The position numbers and the translations under genes were made by a program. Source: Prescottella agglutinans (GTDB taxonomy: Bacteria; Actinomycetota; Actinomycetes; Mycobacteriales; Mycobacteriaceae). Taken from it: a DNA stretch of 64,000 bases. The notes beneath the pieces were generated by a model that was not told the DNA's origin, did not search any database, and was given only the letters and a program-made list of their open reading frames with translations. This document shows, one piece after another, positions 43,867 to 51,387 of this stretch. Within the stretch, counting starts at the first letter, position 1; every line of letters starts with the position of its first letter. Location of the stretch: the NCBI RefSeq assembly GCF_004011865.1, contig NZ_RKLP01000009.1, forward strand, positions 186,001 through 250,000. Direction: 5' to 3'.

Positions 43867-45114
43867 TCAGACGCCGCGGCGCGCGCTGGCGAGCATCGTC
43901 GCCAGCGCGATGGCCAGGCACGCCGTCATGCTCGCGACGACGGCGGTGCTGGTGTTGCCGAGCAGTCCGACCAGCGGCGCGACGACCGCGCCGACCGCGT
44001 ACTGCAGCGACCCCAGGAGGGCGGCCGCGGTGCCCGCGGCCTCGCCGTGCCGGGACAGCGCGAGCGCGGGGGCGTTGGGCAGCACGAAACAGACGGCGCC
44101 GAGCATGATCCACAGTGCGGCGACGAAGCCGGCCATCCCGCCGATCTCGCAGAACGCCACTACCACCGCGACCAGGCCCAGGGCGACCGCCACCGTCAAC
44201 GACCACTGCACGATCTGTCGCGGCGACCACCGTCGCAGAAGACGGACGTTGAGTTGCGTCGCCCCGATCATCGAGAAGGCGCCGGCGCTGAAGACCAGCG
44301 CGAACTGCTGCTGGTCGAGGCCGAACTGGTCCTGGTAGACGAACGACGCCCCCGAGACGTACACGAAGAGCGACGCCATCACCACGCTCGCCACGAGCGT
44401 GAGGGACACGAAGGTGTGGTCACGCAGCAGCATTCCGTAGGTGCGAAGCACCGGCCCGAGCCCGCCGGGCCGACGCCGTTCGGGCGGAAGCGATTCCGGC
44501 AGTGCGAAGATCGCGATCAGCGCAATGACCACCCCGATCAGCGCGAGGACGACGAAGATCCCGCGCCAGTCGACGGTCACCAGCAGAGCCCCGCCCACGC
44601 TCGGCGCGATCACCGGTGCGACGCCGAGAACGAGCATCAGACGCGAGATGACCACCGCGACCGTGTTGCCGGAGTAGAGGTCTCGCACCATCGCCATCGT
44701 GATCACCGCGGCCGCGGCGGCCCCGACGCCCTGGAAGACGCGGAGGACGCCGAGCATCGTGACGCTGGTGGCGAAGACCGCGAGGAAGGCGGCGACGACG
44801 TGCAGCGCGATCCCGGCGACGAGTGGTCGCTTGCGGCCCAGCGTGTCCGACAGCGGACCGATCACCAGCTGTCCGAGCGCGAGCCCGATGAGTGTGCCGG
44901 TGATCGTCAGCTGCACGCCGGACGGCGAGGAATCCAGTGCGTCGGCGATGTCCGGCAGCGCCGGCAGATACATGTCGATCGTGAAGGGACCCAGGGCGGT
45001 CATCGATCCGAGGGCCACGATGGTGCCCACGCGCGGATGCTCCTGCCCGCTGGCGGACGCCGTGCCGACCGGGGCGTCGGAGGCGATCGGCTGCAGGGTG
45101 TCGTCGGCTGTCAT
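43867..45114 (-). CDS. Bcr/CflA-type multidrug efflux MFS transporter
   Basis: A 415-residue proton-coupled drug exporter with twelve transmembrane helices. TIDMYLPALPDIADAL in helix 1, GPLSDTLGRKRPLVAG (motif A) after helix 2 and RVFQGVGAAAAAVITMAMVRDLY (helix 4 and after) are typical of the DHA1 Bcr/CflA family. ATG 45114 has no own ribosome-binding site but overlaps the stop of an 11-codon frame, so it may be translationally coupled. A perfect palindrome lies 38 bp upstream. Confidence 0.92.
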   Translation of the reverse strand: MTADDTLQPIASDAPVGTASASGQEHPRVGTIVALGSMTALGPFTIDMYLPALPDIADALDSSPSGVQLTITGTLIGLALGQLVIGPLSDTLGRKRPLVAGIALHVVAAFLAVFATSVTMLGVLRVFQGVGAAAAAVITMAMVRDLYSGNTVAVVISRLMLVLGVAPVIAPSVGGALLVTVDWRGIFVVLALIGVVIALIAIFALPESLPPERRRPGGLGPVLRTYGMLLRDHTFVSLTLVASVVMASLFVYVSGASFVYQDQFGLDQQQFALVFSAGAFSMIGATQLNVRLLRRWSPRQIVQWSLTVAVALGLVAVVVAFCEIGGMAGFVAALWIMLGAVCFVLPNAPALALSRHGEAAGTAAALLGSLQYAVGAVVAPLVGLLGNTSTAVVASMTACLAIALATMLASARRGV

Positions 45115-45146
45115 GCGCCGACGATGTCGGATGTGTTCTCCCTCAT
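45111..45146 (-). CDS. Possible 11-residue leader peptide of the exporter
   Basis: A short frame (MRENTSDIVGA) with GGGACGGA upstream ends in TGA overlapping the exporter ATG. Such an arrangement could couple or attenuate translation of the drug exporter. A hairpin (45152-45171) sits just before it. Support is positional only. Confidence 0.3.
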   Translation of the reverse strand: MRENTSDIVGA

Positions 45147-45151
45147 GCCAG

Positions 45152-45171
45152 TTCCGTCCCACAGGACGGAA
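45152..45171. promoter_or_regulatory. Palindrome TTCCGTCC-N4-GGACGGAA upstream of the exporter
   Basis: A perfect 8-bp inverted repeat with a CACA spacer. It could be an operator for the neighbouring MarR protein or an RNA hairpin in the leader; it also overlaps the likely SD of the leader peptide. Confidence 0.45.
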
Positions 45172-45209
45172 ACCCGGGTGGCGCCGCTCCGACCCGGTCC
45201 CTGAACGCG

Positions 45210-45242
45210 GAACGGGCCGGACTCGCTGAGCCCGGCCCGTTC
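45210..45242 (-). terminator. Terminator after peptide gene 1
   Basis: GAACGGGCCGG pairs perfectly with CCGGCCCGTTC (11 bp, 11-nt loop), 18 bp past the stop of the 28-residue peptide gene. It isolates that gene from the drug exporter. Confidence 0.7.
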
Positions 45243-45259
45243 TGCGTGTGTGGGAGCAG

Positions 45260-45346
45260 TCAGCTCATGGAGCTGAGCTGCTGGAAGATCGCCATGATGG
45301 TCTTGACGCTGTCGATGACGGCGCTGAGCGTGGTGAAGGAACCCAT
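45260..45346 (-). CDS. 28-residue amphipathic peptide, paralogue 1
   Basis: A 28-codon gene with a good ribosome-binding site (AGAGGAG, six bases before ATG). The product (MGSFTTLSAVIDSVKTIM and ten more residues to Ser28) is hydrophobic and Ser/Thr-rich, with one Asp and one Lys. It is predicted as a single amphipathic helix and has no signal peptide. It matches the peptide at 49633-49719 in length and at 11 of 28 positions (core TT-x-SAVI). Both genes have the same promoter, leader stem-loop and terminator layout. It may be a membrane- or envelope-active peptide; size and lack of signal recall corynebacterial PorA/PorH, but no homology is claimed. Confidence 0.75.
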   Translation of the reverse strand: MGSFTTLSAVIDSVKTIMAIFQQLSSMS

Positions 45347-45378
45347 GTTTCACTCCTCTGAGGTGAGATCGGCTGGAC

Positions 45379-45410
45379 GTGGCCCTTTGCCACTGGCGGT
45401 AAAGCTAGCA
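45379..45410 (-). promoter_or_regulatory. Promoter and leader stem-loop of peptide gene 1
   Basis: On the minus strand, the extended -10 TGCTAGCTT (45402-45410) is followed by TACCGCC and a GTGGC/GCCAC stem-loop (45379-45393). The same 32-nt arrangement occurs before peptide gene 2, and the loop sequence differs while the stem is kept. Confidence 0.6.
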
Positions 45411-45581
45411 GCCGTTCGAGTGTTTTGGGTGAATTGCACGAAAACATCTGGACGTTTGTCCATGTCGGTTTCCGTGTGGACGGAACCGGACGAATGCCGG
45501 AAATCCCTCCCTGCGTGCTGTCGTGTGGTGTACAACAGGGCTTCGGCGCCGGTCGGCGTCCATGCACGAGGGGGATCGGTG

Positions 45582-46598
45582 ATGCTGTCCGGGCTGAGTC
45601 GAGATGAGGGGCCGGTCGGCTACGGCGGCTATGGAGTCCTCGGAATGGGGATGTACGTCCCGCAGCGGGTGGCGACCAACGCCGAGATCGGGGCCGCGGC
45701 GGGCGTCACCGAGGAATGGATCGTCGAGAAGACTGGTGTGCTCGAACGGCGCCGGGCCGCGGCGGGGGAGAACACCGCGGACATGGCGGCCGAGGCCGGA
45801 CGACTCGCGCTGAAGGACGCGCGCGAGCGGGCGTTGACGCCGGAGGCCGCGGACGACCCGGGGATGTTGATCGTGGCGACGTCGACGCCCGATCGCCAGG
45901 TGCCCGCGCCGGTGTCGGACGTGCATGCGCGGATGGGGTTGGGGCCGATGCCGGCGCTGAGTCTCGACGGTGGCTGCGCCGGATTCGCGCAGGCGATGGT
46001 CACCGCGGACGCGTATCACCGGATCGGCCAGGCACGCACCGCGCTGGTGGTCGGGTCCCACCGCATCGAGAACTTCGTGGTGCCGTCCGACCGCAAGACC
46101 ATGCCGCTGTTCGGCGACGGGGCGGGCGCCTACCTCATGGGCCCGGTTCCGCCGGGCTACGGGATGCTCACCTACCAGCTCGTCACGGACAGCACGTTCG
46201 TCGACGCATTGCGAACCCCCTACCGCACACCGGATTCGGCAGGAGTCGAACCACTGCACATGGACGGCCACGTGTTGGTGGACGTGTTCGTGCGGGAGAT
46301 CCCCGAACTGCTCCGGAAGTCGCTCGCCGAGGTCGGACTGACGATCGAGGACATCGATCACCTCTTCGTGCACCAGGCCAACGTGCAGATGGTGCGGACC
46401 CTCGGCCGCGTCCTCGGCCTCGCGCCCGAGAAGGTGCCGACCAGCGGGGAGTTGGTGGCGAACACGGCATCGGCGTCGTTGCCGATCGGCACCGTCATGG
46501 CGGCGCGGGAGCGGCGGATCGCCCGCGGGGACATCGTCGTGATGGTCACCGCGGGCGCGGGTGTCAGCGGCGCGGTGATCGTCATGCGGTGGTACTGA
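45582..46598 (+). CDS. 3-Ketoacyl-ACP synthase III-like enzyme
   Basis: A 338-residue thiolase-fold condensing enzyme of the FabH/KAS III family. The triad is Cys132 (LDGGCAGFAQA), His264 (FVHQAN) and Asn294 (VANTASASLP). It would join an acyl primer to an extender, or transfer an acyl group. ATG 45582 behind GAGGGGGATC; GTG 45579 is an alternative. It heads a four-gene operon with an SDR, a phosphotransferase and a CoA transferase. No acyl carrier protein is present, so a CoA-linked or non-decarboxylative reaction is possible. Confidence 0.92.
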   Translation: MLSGLSRDEGPVGYGGYGVLGMGMYVPQRVATNAEIGAAAGVTEEWIVEKTGVLERRRAAAGENTADMAAEAGRLALKDARERALTPEAADDPGMLIVATSTPDRQVPAPVSDVHARMGLGPMPALSLDGGCAGFAQAMVTADAYHRIGQARTALVVGSHRIENFVVPSDRKTMPLFGDGAGAYLMGPVPPGYGMLTYQLVTDSTFVDALRTPYRTPDSAGVEPLHMDGHVLVDVFVREIPELLRKSLAEVGLTIEDIDHLFVHQANVQMVRTLGRVLGLAPEKVPTSGELVANTASASLPIGTVMAARERRIARGDIVVMVTAGAGVSGAVIVMRWY

Positions 46599-46599
46599 C

Positions 46600-47349
46600 A
46601 TGACGACCGAGAAGCGGACCGCGGTGGTGACGGGCGGTGCGGGCGGAATCGGGTCGGCGATCTGCACGAGGCTGGCAGACGACGGATTCGATGTGGTGAT
46701 CGCATACTGCGCCAACGAATCCGGTGCCGAGGACGTCGCGCGCCGGTGCCGGGATGCGGGTGCGGCGGCGGTGACGGTGCAGGCCGACCTGGCCGAGTCC
46801 GCCGGCGTGCGGAGGGTCGTCGATGCGGCGGTGGACGGGGTCGGGCGTCTCGACGCGTTCGTCCACAACGCGGCGACCGCGGTATTCGGGTCACTTCCCA
46901 AACTGGCCTCCGAGCGGCACGACGAGTACCTGCGGGTGTTCGCGCTCAACACGCACGCACTGCTGGTCGCCGCGGCCGAGTGCTCGAAGCGGATGGAGGA
47001 CGGCGGCCGCATCGTGAACATCTCGTCGGTCTCCACCGTGCAGGGGCTGTTCGGCGGGGCGGCGTACGCGGCGAGCAAGGCGGCGGCCGAGTCGATCACC
47101 CGCACCGCCGCCACCGAGTTGGGTGCGCGCGGGATCACCTGCAACACAATCCAGCTCGGGTTGGTGGACACCCCGACCGCGCAGGAGGTCACCAACCAGC
47201 AGGTGATGGACTTCTACGCCATGCAGGCGCCGGTGCGGCGGGTGGGGGCGCCCTCCGACGTGGCCGCCATGGTCAGTCATCTGTTGGGCGCGGACACCGG
47301 CTGGCTCACCGGCCAGACCATCGGACTCAACGGGGGTTACCGGTTCTGA
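46600..47349 (+). CDS. SDR family oxidoreductase (FabG/FabL-like)
   Basis: A 249-residue short-chain dehydrogenase with TGGAGGIGSA (11-20), HNAAT near 89, catalytic Ser in NISSVST, YAASK and the C-terminal LNGGYRF. Starts one base after the KAS III stop, and its stop overlaps the phosphotransferase ATG. Likely reduces the beta-keto product of the KAS III enzyme; this is inferred from order. Confidence 0.92.
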   Translation: MTTEKRTAVVTGGAGGIGSAICTRLADDGFDVVIAYCANESGAEDVARRCRDAGAAAVTVQADLAESAGVRRVVDAAVDGVGRLDAFVHNAATAVFGSLPKLASERHDEYLRVFALNTHALLVAAAECSKRMEDGGRIVNISSVSTVQGLFGGAAYAASKAAAESITRTAATELGARGITCNTIQLGLVDTPTAQEVTNQQVMDFYAMQAPVRRVGAPSDVAAMVSHLLGADTGWLTGQTIGLNGGYRF

Positions 47350-48410
47350 TGACGCAGTCTACGATCAGTCGAGCACTCGGCGAGGCCGAGTCCGAGGACC
47401 TCTCCCGCTGGCTGGCGGACCGCCTGCCGGGCGCGGGCGCGGTGTCGATCGCGCCGCTGGCGCAGACCGCCGGGCGCAGTCACGCGGTCTACCTGGTGAC
47501 CCGTGGCGATCTGAGGTGGGTCCTCCGGGTCGCGCCGGATCATCGCGAGGCGTCGGTCGGCGGCGCCTTCGACCTGAGTCGGGAGGGGCGGATCCTGGAC
47601 GCCCTGTCCGGGAGCGGCGTCCCGCACCCGGCCGCGGTCGTCGTCCGCGACGATTCCGCACCGACCCGGCGGGACTTCCTGGTCAGCGAGTTCGTCGACG
47701 GGATCACGCTCGATCGGACGCTGCCGGAACCGTTCGCGAACCCGCGCGACGGAAAGGCGATCACGGAATCGATCGTCGACGTGCTGGCGCGGGTGAACGC
47801 CGTCGACTGGCGCGCGACGACCCTCGCCGACACCGCGCGCCCCGACGGCTACCTGGCGCGGCAGTTCGACAAGGCCGCGTCAATGCTCGAGAAGTTCCGC
47901 ACGCGCGAGGTTCCGGTCCTGGACGAACTCCTGGGCGGGCTCCGCCGGGACCAGCCCACGGACTACCGACTGGGGTTGATCCACGGCGACTACAGCGCGA
48001 TGAACATCATGGTGGCGCGCGAGCGAGCCGAGGTGAAGGCGGTCCTGGACTGGGAGACGGCGACCGTCGGGGACACCATGATCGACATCGGGTACCTCAC
48101 CGCGCGCTGGGTGCGGCCCGAGGAGGACCCGCTGATGGCCGCCTTCGCCCTCGGCGGCGGCGACCCGGCGGTGCACGACCTGCTGCCGTCGCGCGACGAC
48201 GTCGCGGACCGGTACGCGGAGGTCAGCGGGCAGTCGATGGACCGGTTGCCGTTCTACCAGGGGCTGGCGATGGCGCGGTTGGCCGTTGTGCTCGAGGGTC
48301 GGGTGGCCGCCGCCGGCCGGCGCGGACGCCCCGAGGTTGCCGGGATGTTCGCGGCGATGGCCGACGGTTGCGCCGCACACGGCCTGCGACTGGCGGGCGT
48401 CGATGGCTGA
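47349..48410 (+). CDS. Phosphotransferase family protein (APH-like)
   Basis: A 353-residue member of the APH/choline-kinase fold. Catalytic loop IHGDYSAMN near 212 and LDWETATVGDTMIDIGYL near 231. It belongs to the group associated with acyl-CoA metabolism, as does the protein at 10079-11122, though the two are not close in sequence. ATG overlaps the SDR stop, and its own 3' end overlaps the CoA-transferase gene by 8 bp. Substrate unknown. Confidence 0.9.
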   Translation: MTQSTISRALGEAESEDLSRWLADRLPGAGAVSIAPLAQTAGRSHAVYLVTRGDLRWVLRVAPDHREASVGGAFDLSREGRILDALSGSGVPHPAAVVVRDDSAPTRRDFLVSEFVDGITLDRTLPEPFANPRDGKAITESIVDVLARVNAVDWRATTLADTARPDGYLARQFDKAASMLEKFRTREVPVLDELLGGLRRDQPTDYRLGLIHGDYSAMNIMVARERAEVKAVLDWETATVGDTMIDIGYLTARWVRPEEDPLMAAFALGGGDPAVHDLLPSRDDVADRYAEVSGQSMDRLPFYQGLAMARLAVVLEGRVAAAGRRGRPEVAGMFAAMADGCAAHGLRLAGVDG

Positions 48411-49566
48411 GCCGCTGCTCGCCGGGGTGCGGGTGGTCGAGTCGGCGAGCCTGCTCACCGGCGCGACGGTCGGGATGCTCCTGGCCGATCTCGGGGCGGA
48501 CGTCGTGAAGGTCGAACCGCCGCACGGCGATCTGATCCGTTGGGCGCTGGGGCAGGTGACGCCCGGGTACAGCCCCGCGCACCTGCAACTGAACCGCAAC
48601 AAGCGGTCGGTCACCCTCGACATGCGGACGGCGGACGGGGCGGCGCGGTTGCGTCGGCTGATCGAGGGCGCGGCGGTGCTCGTCGACGGCAACGCTCCCG
48701 GCACCCTCGCCAAGTCGGGTCTGTCCGACGACGAACTGGCGCAGCTGAATCCGGGTCTCGTCCACTGCTCGGTCAGCGGATACGGAGCGAGCGGCCCGTA
48801 CGCCGCGATTCCGACGCACGGCCTGATGATGAGCGCGCTGGTGGGTGCGAACCCGACGACGGTGTCGCCCGACGGCGGTCTGCTGCCCGGCGAGTGCGAG
48901 GGCGCGTCGATCAGCGGCCGGGGCGGGGACGCCGCGATCGCCGCCGGCAGCGCGGCGGCGATGCAGATCTGCGCCGCGCTGGTACGGCGGGAACGGCGTG
49001 GCGTCGGCTGCCGGATCGACGTCTCCGGCGCCGACGCGTTGCTGTCCCAGTCGATGATTCCCGTTGTCTACCAGGCAAACTGGGACAGGATTGCCGACAC
49101 GACGACGTTGCCGATGCTCAGCGACGGCACCAGCGGTCCCCGGTATCGGCTCTACGCCACCGCGGATCGCCGCGCGGTGGCGTTCACGGCGCTGGAGCCG
49201 AAGTTCTGGGCCAGGTTCTGCCGAGCCGTCGACCGGGAGGACCTGCTCGACGCGCGTCCCGACGACGCGAGCCTGGAGGGCCCGCTCGCCGAGATCTTCG
49301 CGACCAGGACCCAGCAGCAGTGGATGGACCTCGCGATCGCCGCCGGCCTCGCGATCGGCCCGGTGCGCAGCACGCTCGACGAGATCGTCGGCGACGAGCA
49401 CCTGCGGCACCGTGGCATGTTCGTGGAGTCGGAACATCCGGTCGCGGGCGCGTTCACCCACGTCGGCATGCCGGGACTGATCGACGACGCGTCCTTCGGT
49501 ATCCGTCTGCACGCCCCGGGCCTCGGCGAACACAACGACGTCTTCGAGGACGGCTGGCCCGCCTGA
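48403..49566 (+). CDS. CaiB/BaiF family CoA-transferase
   Basis: A 387-residue family III CoA-transferase that moves CoA between carboxylic acids. The N-terminal VRVVESASLLTG and LADLGADVVKVEPPHGD, followed by NRNKRSVTLDM, are characteristic. The expected catalytic Asp lies in the GGDAAIAAG region near 172. It closes the KAS III operon and suggests that the pathway handles CoA-bound acids. A strong terminator follows. Confidence 0.92.
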   Translation: MAEPLLAGVRVVESASLLTGATVGMLLADLGADVVKVEPPHGDLIRWALGQVTPGYSPAHLQLNRNKRSVTLDMRTADGAARLRRLIEGAAVLVDGNAPGTLAKSGLSDDELAQLNPGLVHCSVSGYGASGPYAAIPTHGLMMSALVGANPTTVSPDGGLLPGECEGASISGRGGDAAIAAGSAAAMQICAALVRRERRGVGCRIDVSGADALLSQSMIPVVYQANWDRIADTTTLPMLSDGTSGPRYRLYATADRRAVAFTALEPKFWARFCRAVDREDLLDARPDDASLEGPLAEIFATRTQQQWMDLAIAAGLAIGPVRSTLDEIVGDEHLRHRGMFVESEHPVAGAFTHVGMPGLIDDASFGIRLHAPGLGEHNDVFEDGWPA

Positions 49567-49581
49567 GCTCGGCGGAGAGGC

Positions 49582-49615
49582 CGAAGGCCGGGTTCCGTAG
49601 GGAACCCGGCCTTCG
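49582..49615. terminator. Bidirectional terminator between CoA-transferase and peptide gene 2
   Basis: A 15-bp perfect stem (CGAAGGCCGGGTTCC) with a GTAG tetraloop, placed between convergent genes. Confidence 0.8.
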
Positions 49616-49632
49616 CACGTCGTGGGGGACGA

Positions 49633-49719
49633 TCAGCTCAGGGCGCTTGCCACGTCGATCAGCTTCAGGATGGCGCTGACGACGTTGATGACGGCACTGA
49701 ACGTGGTGATGATGTCCAT
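49633..49719 (-). CDS. 28-residue amphipathic peptide, paralogue 2
   Basis: A 28-codon gene with AGAGGA five bases before its ATG. The product opens MDIITTFSAVINVVSAI and ends Leu-Ser, with a heptad-like spacing of Ile, Val and Leu, one Lys and two Asp, and no signal peptide. It shares 11 of 28 residues with the peptide at 45260-45346, in register and with identical length. The two differ at many synonymous and non-synonymous sites, as expected for selected coding sequence rather than a repeat. Function unknown; a short pore-forming, surfactant or envelope peptide is possible. Confidence 0.75.
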   Translation of the reverse strand: MDIITTFSAVINVVSAILKLIDVASALS

Positions 49720-49746
49720 GGGGGTCCTCTGGGAATGATGCTGAAT

Positions 49747-49778
49747 GTGGCCCGACGCCACCGGCAGTAAAGCTAGCA
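49747..49778 (-). promoter_or_regulatory. Promoter and leader stem-loop of peptide gene 2
   Basis: The minus strand carries TGCTAGCTT (49770-49778), then TACTGCC and a GTGGC/GCCAC stem-loop (49747-49761), the same layout as upstream of peptide gene 1. Confidence 0.6.
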
Positions 49779-49865
49779 GGCGTCCGGGCCCAGCGGTGAA
49801 GCCCCCGATCGGGCGCGAATGTTTGTTAGGTTAGGCGGTTCGGCGGTGGCCGAACCCGGTCCGGC

Positions 49866-51269
49866 TCAGTCTCCGACGTGCGCGACACGCGCCGCGGCCA
49901 CGAGCGCACGACCGTCCTCGAAGCGGAGGAATCCGCCCGCCACCGCTCGATCGGTCGCGTCCGCGAACCGGCTGAGGTACGTACCCCGATCCGGGTACAG
50001 CGATGCGAGGGTGTCCGCATCCAGCGGAACGGTGGCACCGTTGTTGGGGACGTGCGTGGTCTCGCCGGTCAGGGTGGCGACCGGGACGTCGACCTGCGGC
50101 GTGCGCACTCCGCCGCGGGCGTTGCCGAAGTGGTCACGGACGATGCCGGCGTCCGTCGTCTCGATGGGATCCGTGGACGCGGGCGCGATGCCGTCGGCAA
50201 CCCAGGTGCGGAGCGCGCGCAGCGCCGAGGACACCACCTGTGCCTGCGGTCCGTCGTTGACGATCGGGATCACGGCGCTCAGGTCGCGGACACTGCCGAA
50301 CTGTGCGGTGTACTGCGAGTGGAGGATTCGCAGCGCGTGGGCGTCGGAGTGCGCGGTACCGGCGATCTCCCAGGTGCGGATCCGGTCGGTGTCGGGTTGG
50401 CGGGCCGCGACGAACGACCGGGGGCCCGCCCCGCCGCCGAGTTCGAAGAGTTCGGTCTCGGTGATCGCCTGGAAGACGGGCACGTCCAGGTCGGTGCGGA
50501 CACGGGCGGGAGCGACCACCGCGACTCCGTCCGGCCCGTCGAGCTTCGGCAGGCCGGTGCCGGATCCGATCGGCGCCCCGAAGCCGGCACGGCTGTGGAC
50601 GAAGAATCCGTCGAACACCCGGGTTCTCGGATGAATTGCGTTGACGTAGGTGAGCATTCGCATCGCCGACTGGGACTGGCCCGCCGCGAGGAGGCGTTCG
50701 ACCGTCCGTCCGGCGAGCGGGTCGGCGCCCCGAGGCGCGCGCAGCGCAGCGCCGGCCTGGGAGAAGATGTCGTACGAGTAGGCGTCGCCCGGGTGGTGCA
50801 GCGGGCCGTACCGCTGCGGATCCCACGCCTTGAGCCCGACGACGTCCGGGCCCAGGGGGCTGCCGCCGGTGCTGTTGACACCGGCGGCCTGGGCGGAGAC
50901 GCCCACCCACGCGTACCCCTGCAGCAGTTCGGGATGCATGTATCCGAACTCGACATCGACGTCGACGTTGCCGCTCACGTTCAACCACTCGACGACGACC
51001 GTGCCGTTGAACCGCTCCGGGTCCCGCGGCGCCCGCACGAGAAGTCGCGTGCGGTACGGCGCCTGTCCGGCTTCGGCGACCGCCCAGCGCCCGTCCGCCT
51101 CCCACGTGCCGTCCTCGCGGAACGCGGTGGCGGTGCCGCTGAGGAAGAACTCGTGTTCCGTGTACCCGTACGCGGCCAGGTCGACCGACGTGGCGGTGGC
51201 GGGGGTGTCGTGCATCCCCTCGGGGAGTTGGCGGCGGTCGGTGTCGAATTGTCTTGCGTGCAGGAACAT
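49866..51269 (-). CDS. Alpha/beta-hydrolase domain protein (PF20091-like)
   Basis: A 467-residue protein of the large alpha/beta-hydrolase group now placed in PF20091. FNGTVVVEWLNVSGNVD near 90 is a strong family marker, and the probable nucleophile elbow is AAGQSQSAMRM near 200. An Asp/His pair is expected in the C-terminal half (for example EIAGTAHSDAH). No signal peptide. Substrate unknown; ester cleavage is probable. ATG 51269; the much longer upstream frame is not supported. Confidence 0.85.
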   Translation of the reverse strand: MFLHARQFDTDRRQLPEGMHDTPATATSVDLAAYGYTEHEFFLSGTATAFREDGTWEADGRWAVAEAGQAPYRTRLLVRAPRDPERFNGTVVVEWLNVSGNVDVDVEFGYMHPELLQGYAWVGVSAQAAGVNSTGGSPLGPDVVGLKAWDPQRYGPLHHPGDAYSYDIFSQAGAALRAPRGADPLAGRTVERLLAAGQSQSAMRMLTYVNAIHPRTRVFDGFFVHSRAGFGAPIGSGTGLPKLDGPDGVAVVAPARVRTDLDVPVFQAITETELFELGGGAGPRSFVAARQPDTDRIRTWEIAGTAHSDAHALRILHSQYTAQFGSVRDLSAVIPIVNDGPQAQVVSSALRALRTWVADGIAPASTDPIETTDAGIVRDHFGNARGGVRTPQVDVPVATLTGETTHVPNNGATVPLDADTLASLYPDRGTYLSRFADATDRAVAGGFLRFEDGRALVAAARVAHVGD

Positions 51270-51387
51270 CCGGATCGAGCCTCTCTGACAGGGGACTGCG
51301 CCGTTGCAGGCCCCATGACAGGAGACCTTGCCCGAAATGTGTCCGCGATCACAGTAGGGTCTCGGTGGGTGGGACGTCTTTCTCGGT

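Noticed and set aside
44983-45000. AAGGGACCC resembling the GAAGGGNCCCTTC repeat
   Set aside because: It lies inside the drug-exporter coding sequence and lacks the second arm.
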